A DNA stretch of 64,000 nucleotides from assembly GCA_963762615.1 (NCBI GenBank), contig CAVXLG010000013.1, positions 1,364,001 to 1,428,000 of the forward strand, read 5' to 3'. Shown here one piece after another: positions 57,415-64,000 of the stretch (the stretch's first letter is position 1; every line of letters starts with the position of its first letter). The position numbers were made by a program, and so were the translations under genes. The DNA is from PALSA-505 sp963762615. GTDB lineage: Bacteria > Actinomycetota > Actinomycetes > Streptosporangiales > Streptosporangiaceae. The notes below the pieces were generated by a model. It saw only the letters and a program-made list of their open reading frames with translations, ran no database searches and was not told the DNA's origin.

Positions 57415-58083
57415 TCAGAACACGTAGAAAAGGAACCAGAACAGCACGGCTATCACCGCCAGGTAGTTCCAGATCACGGTGAAGGAACTCAGCGATGCCT
57501 GGAACCGCTGAACGGCGAAGGTGTCCTCGTAGGTGGGCGGCTGCTCGGCGAAGAAGATCTCAGGGAAGAACCGGGATCTGGCGAGCAGTATCTCCAGCCA
57601 CACCATGACGGCCAGCACGACGGTGAGGAACACCGGGTAGAACCCAACGAACACGCTCGAGTACCCCGAACTTCCCGGCGGGAAGGGCAGGTACAGCAGC
57701 TCGGAGATCTGCAGCGCGACCGCCGCGAGCCCCAGACCCAGGGCGGTCAGGCCCCCGATCTGCCACAGCCTGCTGTGCCCGGCCTTGATCTGCTGCAGGC
57801 CGGCGTAGTGCACGCCGGCGCTCACCAGGATCAGGATCATGATCACGGTGCCCCAGATCAGCGAGGGCGTGTGAAAACCCGAGCCGTGCCACCGACCGTC
57901 CGAGTTCAGCGACCGCAGGTAGAAGTAGGCGAACACGAACGCGCCGAACAGGAAGGTCAGCCCGCCGACGGCCAGGCGCGAGGCCGTCCACGACGCGTTG
58001 ATGGCGGACTCGTGGTAGAAGATGGTCTCCTCGGCCGTGGGGTCCTGCCCGGCGGTCGGGGAGATCCCGGTCGTTTCGGCCAT
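57415..58083 (-). CDS. ctaE: Cytochrome c oxidase subunit III
   Basis: 222 residues with seven helices. Visible family parts: LTFLFGAFVFAYFYLRSLNS, NDGRWH-like loop, ISELLYLPFPPGSSGYSSVF and a C-terminal VIWNYLAVIAVLFWFLFYVF, the COX3 W-x-Y/F-V-D-type end with Asn/Leu replacing the usual Val-Asp. ATG 58083 is three bases after the ctaD stop. Subunit III stabilises subunit I and the oxygen path. Confidence 0.88.
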   Translation of the reverse strand: MAETTGISPTAGQDPTAEETIFYHESAINASWTASRLAVGGLTFLFGAFVFAYFYLRSLNSDGRWHGSGFHTPSLIWGTVIMILILVSAGVHYAGLQQIKAGHSRLWQIGGLTALGLGLAAVALQISELLYLPFPPGSSGYSSVFVGFYPVFLTVVLAVMVWLEILLARSRFFPEIFFAEQPPTYEDTFAVQRFQASLSSFTVIWNYLAVIAVLFWFLFYVF

Positions 58084-58086
58084 GGG

Positions 58087-60075
58087 CTAGACCCCCGCTC
58101 CGGTTCCCGCGCCCGGTCCGGCCGGGGCGGCCGCATACGCCGCCGCCACGATGCCGGGCGGCGGGTTCAGGTCGGCGACCGGCGGCGCATCCTTGACCCC
58201 GTACTCGTACGGGTCGGAGAGGATCACGGGGACGTGCTCGAAGTTCCCCGGCGGCGGCGGCGACGATACCTGCCATTCCAGGCTCCGCGACCGCCACGGG
58301 TTGCCGGTCTCGCGCACCCGCCAGAACAGCGTGGACATGACGAAGTTGACCAGGAAGATCAGCATCGACCCGCCGAGCAGGAACGCCGAGATCGACGACC
58401 AGTCGTTGATCCCCTGCAGGTTCGTCGCGTACTCGAACACGCGGCGCGGCATGCCCAGCAGCCCGACGGCGAACAGCGGCAGGAAGGTCGAGTTGAAGAA
58501 GATGAACATGGTCCAGAAGTGCCACTTGCCGAGTCTCTCGTTCAGCTTGATCCCCAGCATCTTCGGCAGCCAGTAGTAGAGGCCGCCGAAGAACGCGAAG
58601 ATCAGGCCGCCCATGATCGTGTAATGGAAGTGCGCCATCACGAAGAAGCTGCCGTGCTCGGTGACGTCCGCTGGCACGTCCGAGAGGAACACCCCGCTGA
58701 TCCCGCCGATCAGGAAGTTGAAGTAGAAGGCCAGCGCGAACAGCATCGGGATCGTGAACCGGATCCGCGCCTTCCAGAAGGTCCCCATGCCCACCAGGAA
58801 GATGAAGCCGGTCGGGATCGAGATCAGCTCGGTGGTCAGCATGAATAGCGGTCGCATGTCCGGGTTGATGCCGCTGACGAACAGGTGATGCTGCCACACG
58901 AAGAAGCTGAGCAGCCCCACCCCGACCATCCCGGCCGCGGCCACCTTGTAGCCGAAGAGCGGTTTGCGGCAGAACGTCGCGACGATCTCCGAGACCACGC
59001 CGAACCCCGGCAACGCCAGGATGTACACCTCGGGATGGCCGAAGAACCAGAACAGGTTCTGCCACAGGTAGCTGCTGCCGCCGAGCTGGTTGGTGAAGAA
59101 CGCGGTCTGGAAGGTCCGGTCCTCGAGCGCCATGTAGCAGGCGCCGATGAGCACCGGCACCGCGAGCACCTGGAGGAATGAGACGGTGAACATCGACCAG
59201 ATGAACATGGGCAGCCTGCTCCACCGCATGCCGGGCGCCCGGTAGTTGATGATGGTCACGATCATGTTGAAGCCGGCCAGGATCATGGACAGGCCCATCA
59301 GGCCGAACGCGAAGAAGTAGGCATCCATGCCCTGCCGCGCCTGGGTGGACAGCGGCGCGTACCCGGTCCAGCCGGTGGGGAAGCCACCGAACAGGATGCT
59401 GGATAGCAGGATGACATAGGCGGCCGGGGTGAGCCAGAACCCGAGCGCCTCGAGGCGGGGGAACGCCACCCGCTTCGACCCGATGAGGATCGGGCCGAAA
59501 TACTGGCCGAACGGGCCGAGGATGACCGACGACATCATCATGATCATCATCGTGCTGTGCTCGCCCACGACCATGAGGTACTCGTTCGGGCCCATGATGT
59601 GGAAGGTGGGCGACAGCAGCTCGGTCCTGATCGCCATGGCGAACAGCCCGCCGGTGAGGAAGTAGGCGATCATTCCGTACAGGTACTGGATGCCGACGAT
59701 CTTGTGGTTGAGCGTGAACCTGAAGTACTTGGCCATGCCCGGGACGGCGGCGTCTTCCTCCTGGTGCGCGTCGCGCAACTGCTTCCCGGTCATGGCCCGG
59801 ACCAGGTCGTTGAACACGCCGAGCCCGGCCAGCCAGCCGATCGTGGCCAGTGCGTAACCGAGGACGATCGGGACATCGTTCGAGTCGGACAGGACGTTCT
59901 GCTGGTACCCGCTGGACAGGAAGTTGCCGAGCAAGTGGCCGAGGAAGTAGCCGATCACCGCTCCGACCACGCCGGTGTGCACGGCGGGTCGTCTCCACCA
60001 GGGCGTCGGTGACAGCGGGGCGGCGGGACCGCGGCCCGCGGGCTGTGCCCTCTCCGGCTGTGTCTCGACGGCCAT
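58087..60075 (-). CDS. ctaD: Cytochrome c oxidase subunit I, divergent A-type with N-terminal extension
   Basis: 662 residues. Redox ligands are present: His173 (heme a), His347 with Glu349 and Tyr351 in FGHPEVYI (CuB and cross-linked Tyr), His396-His397 (CuB), His482 and His484 (heme a3 and a). About 110 extra N-terminal residues with two helices precede the canonical MAKYFRFTLNHKIVGIQYLY. Proton-path residues differ: the D-channel entry Asp (GAPDMAFPR in Paracoccus) is Arg202 in GSKRVAFPR, and the K-channel Lys (PTGIKVF) is Ile425 in PTGFIFL. The Pro/Ala/Gly tail is also long. It reduces oxygen to water. Confidence 0.93.
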   Translation of the reverse strand: MAVETQPERAQPAGRGPAAPLSPTPWWRRPAVHTGVVGAVIGYFLGHLLGNFLSSGYQQNVLSDSNDVPIVLGYALATIGWLAGLGVFNDLVRAMTGKQLRDAHQEEDAAVPGMAKYFRFTLNHKIVGIQYLYGMIAYFLTGGLFAMAIRTELLSPTFHIMGPNEYLMVVGEHSTMMIMMMSSVILGPFGQYFGPILIGSKRVAFPRLEALGFWLTPAAYVILLSSILFGGFPTGWTGYAPLSTQARQGMDAYFFAFGLMGLSMILAGFNMIVTIINYRAPGMRWSRLPMFIWSMFTVSFLQVLAVPVLIGACYMALEDRTFQTAFFTNQLGGSSYLWQNLFWFFGHPEVYILALPGFGVVSEIVATFCRKPLFGYKVAAAGMVGVGLLSFFVWQHHLFVSGINPDMRPLFMLTTELISIPTGFIFLVGMGTFWKARIRFTIPMLFALAFYFNFLIGGISGVFLSDVPADVTEHGSFFVMAHFHYTIMGGLIFAFFGGLYYWLPKMLGIKLNERLGKWHFWTMFIFFNSTFLPLFAVGLLGMPRRVFEYATNLQGINDWSSISAFLLGGSMLIFLVNFVMSTLFWRVRETGNPWRSRSLEWQVSSPPPPGNFEHVPVILSDPYEYGVKDAPPVADLNPPPGIVAAAYAAAPAGPGAGTGAGV

Positions 60076-60157
60076 CAGGTCACCTCTTCATCCACGTCGT
60101 GGGGTCGCTCCCGCGTGCAACGGCGCGGCGCGGCATGCAGTCCTGCCCGGCCGCCGG

Positions 60158-61159
60158 TCACGGCTGCACCGGATCGGTAGTCGGGTAGTAGTAGCCCGGC
60201 GCGCCGGTGATGCCGAGCTTCGCCCAGGCCTTACCGAGCTGGGGGATGACAGTGGGGTCGTAGACGTACGCGAATGGCGGCAGCGCGGCCAGCAGGCCGT
60301 TGGCCCGCTGCCTGGCCTCGTTGGCCGTCGCCCAGCGGTCGAAGGTGGTCGGCGTCACGACCCTGCCGTAGTTGAACATGGCCCCGTGCCAGATGCCGCA
60401 CAGCTCGTTGCAGCGCACCACGAAGCCGCCGAGCTGCTTCGGCTTGACGTAGGCCACGTTGTTGACCAGGGGGTTCGCGTCGGCCTTCACGCCAAGCTGG
60501 TAGATCCAGAGGCTGTGGATGACGTCTATCGACGTCACATGGAACTCGATCGGCGTGTTGTCCGGCAGCTCCAGGCTTGCGGTTTCCATGCCGCCGAACT
60601 GGGGGAATCGGTAGCTGAACTGCCACTGCTGGCCAATCACCTGCACCTGCAGCATGTCGTTGCTGCCCGGCGACCAGACTGCGGTATGCGCGGCGGTCAG
60701 CGGCCAGATCGGCGAGGGGCCCTGGCCGCCGCCCGCGCCGCCCGGCTGGACCAGCTGGTAGGTGCCGAACGCGAACGCCCACAGGACGACCGCCGAGGTG
60801 ATGATGATCCACCAGGCCTGGACCTTCGTGTTGCCGTGGATGGGGGCGCCGTCGCCGTCGTCACCCGGCCTGGCCCGCCACACAATGATGGAGTAGACGA
60901 AGTAGAGGATGACGCCGATCACGACCGGGGCGGCGGTCATCGCGAGCACCGCGATGTCGAACTGCTGGCCCGAGGCCGCGTCGCTCATCCGGCCCGGTGG
61001 CAGGTGCGGGTACCACACGAACCAGATGACCAGGACGGCGGCCAGCGACAGCGGGAACCAGATCACCAGGAGGCGCAGCCAGTGACGGGGCTCGGCGCGG
61101 CCGCCTGCGGCCGGCGGGCCTTCCGCCCCGGGAGTGCTTGCCGTCGCGTCCTGCGCCAT
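60158..61159 (-). CDS. ctaC: Cytochrome c oxidase subunit II (CuA)
   Basis: 333 residues. Two or three N-terminal helices, then the cupredoxin domain. CuA ligands are all present: His215 (IDVIHSLWIYQLG), Cys250, Glu252, Cys254, His258 and Met261 in CNELCGIWHGAM. GQQWQFSYRFPQFGG is the aromatic entry patch for electrons. There is no fused cytochrome c domain, so a separate donor is needed. ATG 61159 shares a base with the stop of the cupredoxin gene (TGATG). Confidence 0.94.
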   Translation of the reverse strand: MAQDATASTPGAEGPPAAGGRAEPRHWLRLLVIWFPLSLAAVLVIWFVWYPHLPPGRMSDAASGQQFDIAVLAMTAAPVVIGVILYFVYSIIVWRARPGDDGDGAPIHGNTKVQAWWIIITSAVVLWAFAFGTYQLVQPGGAGGGQGPSPIWPLTAAHTAVWSPGSNDMLQVQVIGQQWQFSYRFPQFGGMETASLELPDNTPIEFHVTSIDVIHSLWIYQLGVKADANPLVNNVAYVKPKQLGGFVVRCNELCGIWHGAMFNYGRVVTPTTFDRWATANEARQRANGLLAALPPFAYVYDPTVIPQLGKAWAKLGITGAPGYYYPTTDPVQP

Positions 61160-61878
61160 CAGGCCACCACCTGCATGAAGCCCGTCATGAAGCCGACCGT
61201 CTGCATCGGGCCGCTATTGCCGTCGATGAAACCGCCGCCGCAGGGGACCAGGCACTGCCACCGAAAGCTCCCGGTATGGTCCGGGCTCATGAAGCTGAAC
61301 TTCACCAGGCCGTAGGGGCCCGACGAGGGAGTGCAGGGCGATGTGCCGCAGAGGCTGCCCTGGAGGGCGGTGGGGGGCGAGGGGACCGGCACGAACAGGT
61401 GCAGGCTCGAGATCGCGAACGTGTGACCGACGTTGCAGCTCGACCACGAGTTGATCACCGACACGTTACGCGCGGGCCCCAGCGGCCTTCCCTTGTTGAA
61501 CTGCTGCACGTTCGCGGTGCCGCCTATCGTGCCCTGCACGCCGCTCCAGAAGTTGTTCCGCAGCGCCGTACAGCCGTCGTACCCGTAAATGGTCACGTTG
61601 ACCTTCACGTCCTTGGGCAACGAGAACAGCGTCGTGTGCACCCACTTATGGGTTTTCGGGTCCTGCACGAAGTAGCTGACCCAGTCCGGCCTGCTCGACA
61701 CCGTGTTCTGCGGATCCTCCTGCAGGACGAGGTTCACCTGGCCATGGGAGGCGGTGTAGTTGACCGTCGCCAGCTGCGTACTCTGACCGCCTATGAAGTA
61801 GACGACAACGAAGATCCCTACCCCGACCACGGCTAGAACGGCCACCACGAGGGCCGCCGCGCGGGCTGCCACGGACAC
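61159..61878 (-). CDS. Membrane-anchored cupredoxin-like protein, first gene of the oxidase operon
   Basis: 239 residues from GTG 61878, with GAGGTGG ahead; GTG 61950 is the longer alternative. One N-terminal helix (AALVVAVLAVVGVGIFVVVY), then a beta-rich domain. VGHTFAISSLHLFVPVP gives a possible His ligand, and FRWQCLVPCGGGFIDGNSGP followed by MQTVGFM gives Cys and Met as in type-1 copper or CuA-related cupredoxins; the usual second His is not seen after the Cys. It is likely an extra subunit or the electron donor of this oxidase. The copper state is uncertain. Confidence 0.68.
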   Translation of the reverse strand: MSVAARAAALVVAVLAVVGVGIFVVVYFIGGQSTQLATVNYTASHGQVNLVLQEDPQNTVSSRPDWVSYFVQDPKTHKWVHTTLFSLPKDVKVNVTIYGYDGCTALRNNFWSGVQGTIGGTANVQQFNKGRPLGPARNVSVINSWSSCNVGHTFAISSLHLFVPVPSPPTALQGSLCGTSPCTPSSGPYGLVKFSFMSPDHTGSFRWQCLVPCGGGFIDGNSGPMQTVGFMTGFMQVVA

Positions 61879-62011
61879 CGGTACCACCTCGCTCCCGCGT
61901 GGCCCACGCAGCGCGTGTAGCCACGAGAAGCCGTGCGCCCCCGGACTCACGGCGTGAAGCCTGCTGACTGTTCTGATCTTGCCGACACCGCACCGCAGAC
62001 GGCAACATCCG

Positions 62012-62042
62012 GCGCCCCAATTATGAAATTGTTAAGATTAGC
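62012..62042 (-). promoter_or_regulatory. A/T-rich island upstream of the oxidase operon
   Basis: CCAATTATGAAATTGTTAAG around 62017-62036 is the most A/T-rich point of the region and lies 60-160 bp upstream of the possible starts of the cupredoxin gene. On the minus strand it offers CATAAT as a -10-like hexamer. Only a candidate. Confidence 0.35.
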
Positions 62043-62222
62043 TGGTGATAGGGCGGGCCGGTGTCCGCTTGAGCGCGCCCTGCGGTGGCCGGCCTAGCGC
62101 GCGTGACCTCGCCGCCGGTGAGCCGGGCGGGCGGGCGCGACGCCCACCGTACGGGGCGGCCTTATGATGACCCGCACGGAACGAGGCTGATTTCCGCATG
62201 CCAGGCTCCCCGGCAGGATCCC

Positions 62223-62897
62223 ATGAGCGAAGACCCACCCGACAGCGCGCCACCAGCCCCGGCCGCCGCACGAGGCCGCGGGGCCGCAGGGCACGCCCCG
62301 ATGCGGCTGCGGCAGTCGGGCTGGCCCGTGCTGCGGACCCCCCGCTGGCTCCTGGCAGGCGCTGTCGTGCTGGTGGCCGGGATGGTGCTGGCCGCCATCG
62401 CGCACCGGCCGACTACCGCTCAGCGGACGGCCGACCTGGCGGGATTCGTCCATGACATGAACACCGACGTCGGGTCGTGCGCGGCCGGCGTGCGGGACTC
62501 GCTCACGGCGCTGCACGCCATCCAGGCAGGCACCAGACACGAGGTGACGACGGCCATCGGCATCGCCAGCTACGGCGTGTCCAACTGCTCGCCGGCCAAC
62601 AGCATGCCGATGGATGACCTCGTCCAGTACCAGGTGCAGGAATCGCTGGACAGATTTCACCTGCAGCCGGCAGTGAACGACCTGGTCACCTGGGCTTTCC
62701 CGCTCGCCCAGCGGGTGATGGCCGACGTGGCCAGGGAGCTGGCCGGTCACAGCGCGGCGGCCAGGGCGGCGGCCGCCGCGCAGTTGCGGCGCGATCAGGA
62801 AGCGCTCGACGCGCGGCGCGCCGTCATCGACAAGATCATAGCGTCGGCGGACCGGTCGCTGTCAGCCCGGGTGGCCCCGCCGAGCCTGCCCGGTTGA
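62223..62897 (+). CDS. Unrecognised membrane-anchored extracytoplasmic protein
   Basis: 224 residues from ATG 62223, with GGCAGGA upstream. A Pro/Ala-rich cytoplasmic N-terminus of about 35 residues, one helix (WLLAGAVVLVAGMVLAAIA), then an Ala-rich helical extracytoplasmic domain with two Cys (VGSCAAGV and VSNCSPAN) that may form a disulphide. The C-terminal helix ARAAAAAQLRRDQEALDARR has coiled-coil character. No family was recognised. A perfect 28-bp palindrome lies 51 bp after the stop. Confidence 0.7.
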   Translation: MSEDPPDSAPPAPAAARGRGAAGHAPMRLRQSGWPVLRTPRWLLAGAVVLVAGMVLAAIAHRPTTAQRTADLAGFVHDMNTDVGSCAAGVRDSLTALHAIQAGTRHEVTTAIGIASYGVSNCSPANSMPMDDLVQYQVQESLDRFHLQPAVNDLVTWAFPLAQRVMADVARELAGHSAAARAAAAAQLRRDQEALDARRAVIDKIIASADRSLSARVAPPSLPG

Positions 62898-62947
62898 CCG
62901 GCAGCCTGCGCTGCCCAGGCGACCTCACCTGACCAGGTCACGGGTCG

Positions 62948-62975
62948 GGAGACTCATGTGCGCACATGAGTCTCC
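62948..62975. promoter_or_regulatory. Perfect 28-bp palindrome between two plus-strand genes
   Basis: GGAGACTCATGTGC at 62948-62961 followed directly by its complement to 62975, with no spacer. It could be a terminator of the upstream gene or an operator for the next (start 63068). The lack of a loop and of T residues makes an operator as likely. Confidence 0.6.
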
Positions 62976-63067
62976 GGTAGCCCGGGCGACGCTGTAACGG
63001 CGTGAAGGTATGCCCGGCTGACCTACGATCGTGAACGTGTTGTCCGCGGCGTGGTGAGCTTGGCGGT

Positions 63068-63928
63068 ATGAGCGTGCGCGCGCCCGGGCGGCGGAACCAT
63101 GCGACCGCCGCTGTCGTGGTCGCTGCGGTCACGCTTGCCGGGCTCGCCGCTGCCGGGTGCTCCCATCAGCCCGCAACTGCACGGGCTTCGGTGCAATCGT
63201 GCACCCAAGCCGGTATCGATGCCATCAGGCATCAGGTCACGGTTACATCCGTCCCGTCCGCTTGCCGGGGGCTGACCCGAGCCCAGGTCAACTTCGCGGT
63301 GGCCGGTGCGCTTCACTCGGCGGCCGCCGGTGCGCGCGGAAAGGCCCGCCAGCGCGCACGCATAGCGAGGGTGAGCCACTTTCTCGAGCATCTGGTCACC
63401 GCCGTCCCCGAGCCGCGCCCCGAGCCACAGGTGGCTGGCCCGGCAGCCCGCCGGGCCAGCCGGACCGTACTCAGCCTGATTGCCCTTTGCACATGGCTAA
63501 TTACGATCGGTCTTGGCTTGAGGATGATGGCTAGCTGGATCGCTCGCGGCCGCCGACGCCGCGCTCCAGGTGGTCGGCCCCCGCGCCCGCCGGCCCTGAA
63601 CCTTGCGCACTTCGGGCTGGCCACCGCGGGCCTGCTGACCTGGCTCGCCTACCTGGCGACCGGCGTGACCGGCGTGGCCTGGGCTGCCTGTGCGCTCCTG
63701 CTGCCCGTGGTCGGACTCGGGATGACGCTGGTCTTTCTCTCACCCTCTGCCAGCCCGGCCGAGAGCGCAGCCACCGCTCAGGCAGCCCTTCGCGAAACGC
63801 CGGAAATTCCGGTCCGAGGTGATCAACTGCGCGTCCGGCGTCCGCCCGTCCTGGTCATCAGTGCGCACGTCGTCTTCGCTACGGCAACCGTCCTGTTTGC
63901 GTTCCTGACCGCAGCCGGCGCCGGCTGA
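63068..63928 (+). CDS. Unrecognised lipoprotein-like multi-span membrane protein
   Basis: 286 residues from ATG 63068. The N-terminus has a signal-like core and LAAAGCSHQ, a lipobox-type site. A domain with Cys pairs (VQSCTQAG and PSACRGL) follows, then a Pro/Glu linker at about 115-125. Three to four helices follow (LSLIALCTWLITIGLGLRMM, FGLATAGLLTWLAYLATGV, WAACALLLPVVGLGMTLVFL), with a last helix at the C-terminus. No family was recognised. A combined lipid anchor and membrane bundle is unusual, so the Cys may not be modified. Confidence 0.68.
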   Translation: MSVRAPGRRNHATAAVVVAAVTLAGLAAAGCSHQPATARASVQSCTQAGIDAIRHQVTVTSVPSACRGLTRAQVNFAVAGALHSAAAGARGKARQRARIARVSHFLEHLVTAVPEPRPEPQVAGPAARRASRTVLSLIALCTWLITIGLGLRMMASWIARGRRRRAPGGRPPRPPALNLAHFGLATAGLLTWLAYLATGVTGVAWAACALLLPVVGLGMTLVFLSPSASPAESAATAQAALRETPEIPVRGDQLRVRRPPVLVISAHVVFATATVLFAFLTAAGAG

Positions 63929-64000
63929 AGCCTCACCCGGGACCTGTCGGCCTGAGCCGGTGCCGGGAACGGCCCGCATGACTCAGCTTTATTGGCCAGC

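Noticed and set aside
56002..58848. 948-codon plus-strand frame opposite the oxidase genes
   Set aside because: Shadow of ctaB, ctaG, ctaE and ctaD; composition (His/Arg/Gln/Asp) is typical of antisense frames.
1..64000. tRNA, rRNA or riboswitch genes
   Set aside because: None recognised by eye; short structured RNAs cannot be excluded without a covariance-model search.

Overview
The window is 64 kb of very G+C-rich DNA (about 70% by eye, with strong third-position GC bias). It has GTG starts, many 4-bp start/stop overlaps and typical actinobacterial families: DprE2/UbiA, DUF2252, DUF7144, SHOCT-neighbourhood DUF1269/DUF6325 proteins, PaaX and an Erm methyltransferase. It is a chromosomal segment of a filamentous actinomycete. 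A Streptosporangiales-like lineage is a guess; no rRNA, tRNA, phage, transposase or CRISPR feature was recognised.

Layout. 0-6.7 kb: a truncated secreted GH5 cellulase, a secreted penicillin-acylase-family hydrolase, and a leftward operon for a phosphodiester glycosidase, a decaprenyl-phosphate phosphoribosyltransferase and a DprE2-like reductase. 6.7-15.4 kb: a LysR regulator divergent from coxM-coxS-coxL-coxD-coxE. CoxL carries the form I motif AYSCSFR, so this is a genuine aerobic CO dehydrogenase cluster; a haloacid-dehalogenase-like gene follows. 15.6-23 kb: an MMPL transporter divergent from a NarL-type two-component system, then a large secreted beta-propeller protein. 23.2-31 kb: boxC-boxB of the aerobic benzoyl-CoA epoxide pathway, an FAD amine/amino-acid oxidoreductase, small proteins, and a PaaX-type regulator divergent from an amidohydrolase. 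31.5-42 kb: a frameshifted MMPL gene, a GH9 cellulase, pirin, an Erm-like methyltransferase, a GH26-like hydrolase and a medium-chain/aryl acyl-CoA synthetase. 42-49.4 kb: an eroded zone of small actinobacterial families mixed with gene remnants. 49.4-55 kb: a LolA-like protein plus ABC transporter operon divergent from an OmpR-type two-component system. 55-62 kb: a leftward cytochrome c oxidase operon (membrane cupredoxin, ctaC, ctaD, ctaE, ctaG, small membrane protein, ctaB). The end holds two unrecognised membrane proteins.

The most unusual property is the density of short tandem duplications, found at more than ten places with unit lengths of 18, 21, 26, 27, 35, 54, 62, 85 and 96 bp. Several appear to start from the last codons and stop codon of the neighbouring gene. 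Inside intact genes the units are multiples of three (coxS, coxE linker, a zinc-ribbon protein). In three places they rework translation. Between the NarL-type kinase and its regulator there are four identical 35-bp units. Each carries a ribosome-binding site, a GTG start and a 12-codon frame whose TGA overlaps the next GTG, so the two genes are joined by a relay of micro-ORFs. In the OmpR-type kinase a 62-bp duplication separates the natural start from the kinase domain by a frameshift. In coxE a 4-bp loss in the last of five 54-bp repeats does the same. Copy-number or slippage changes at these sites could switch signalling or CO-dehydrogenase maturation.

The metabolic theme is scavenging: plant polysaccharide (GH5, GH9, GH26-like), aromatic acids (box genes, acyl-CoA synthetase, PaaX-type regulator) and trace CO, with electrons leaving through a divergent A-type oxidase that lacks the usual K-channel lysine and D-channel aspartate.
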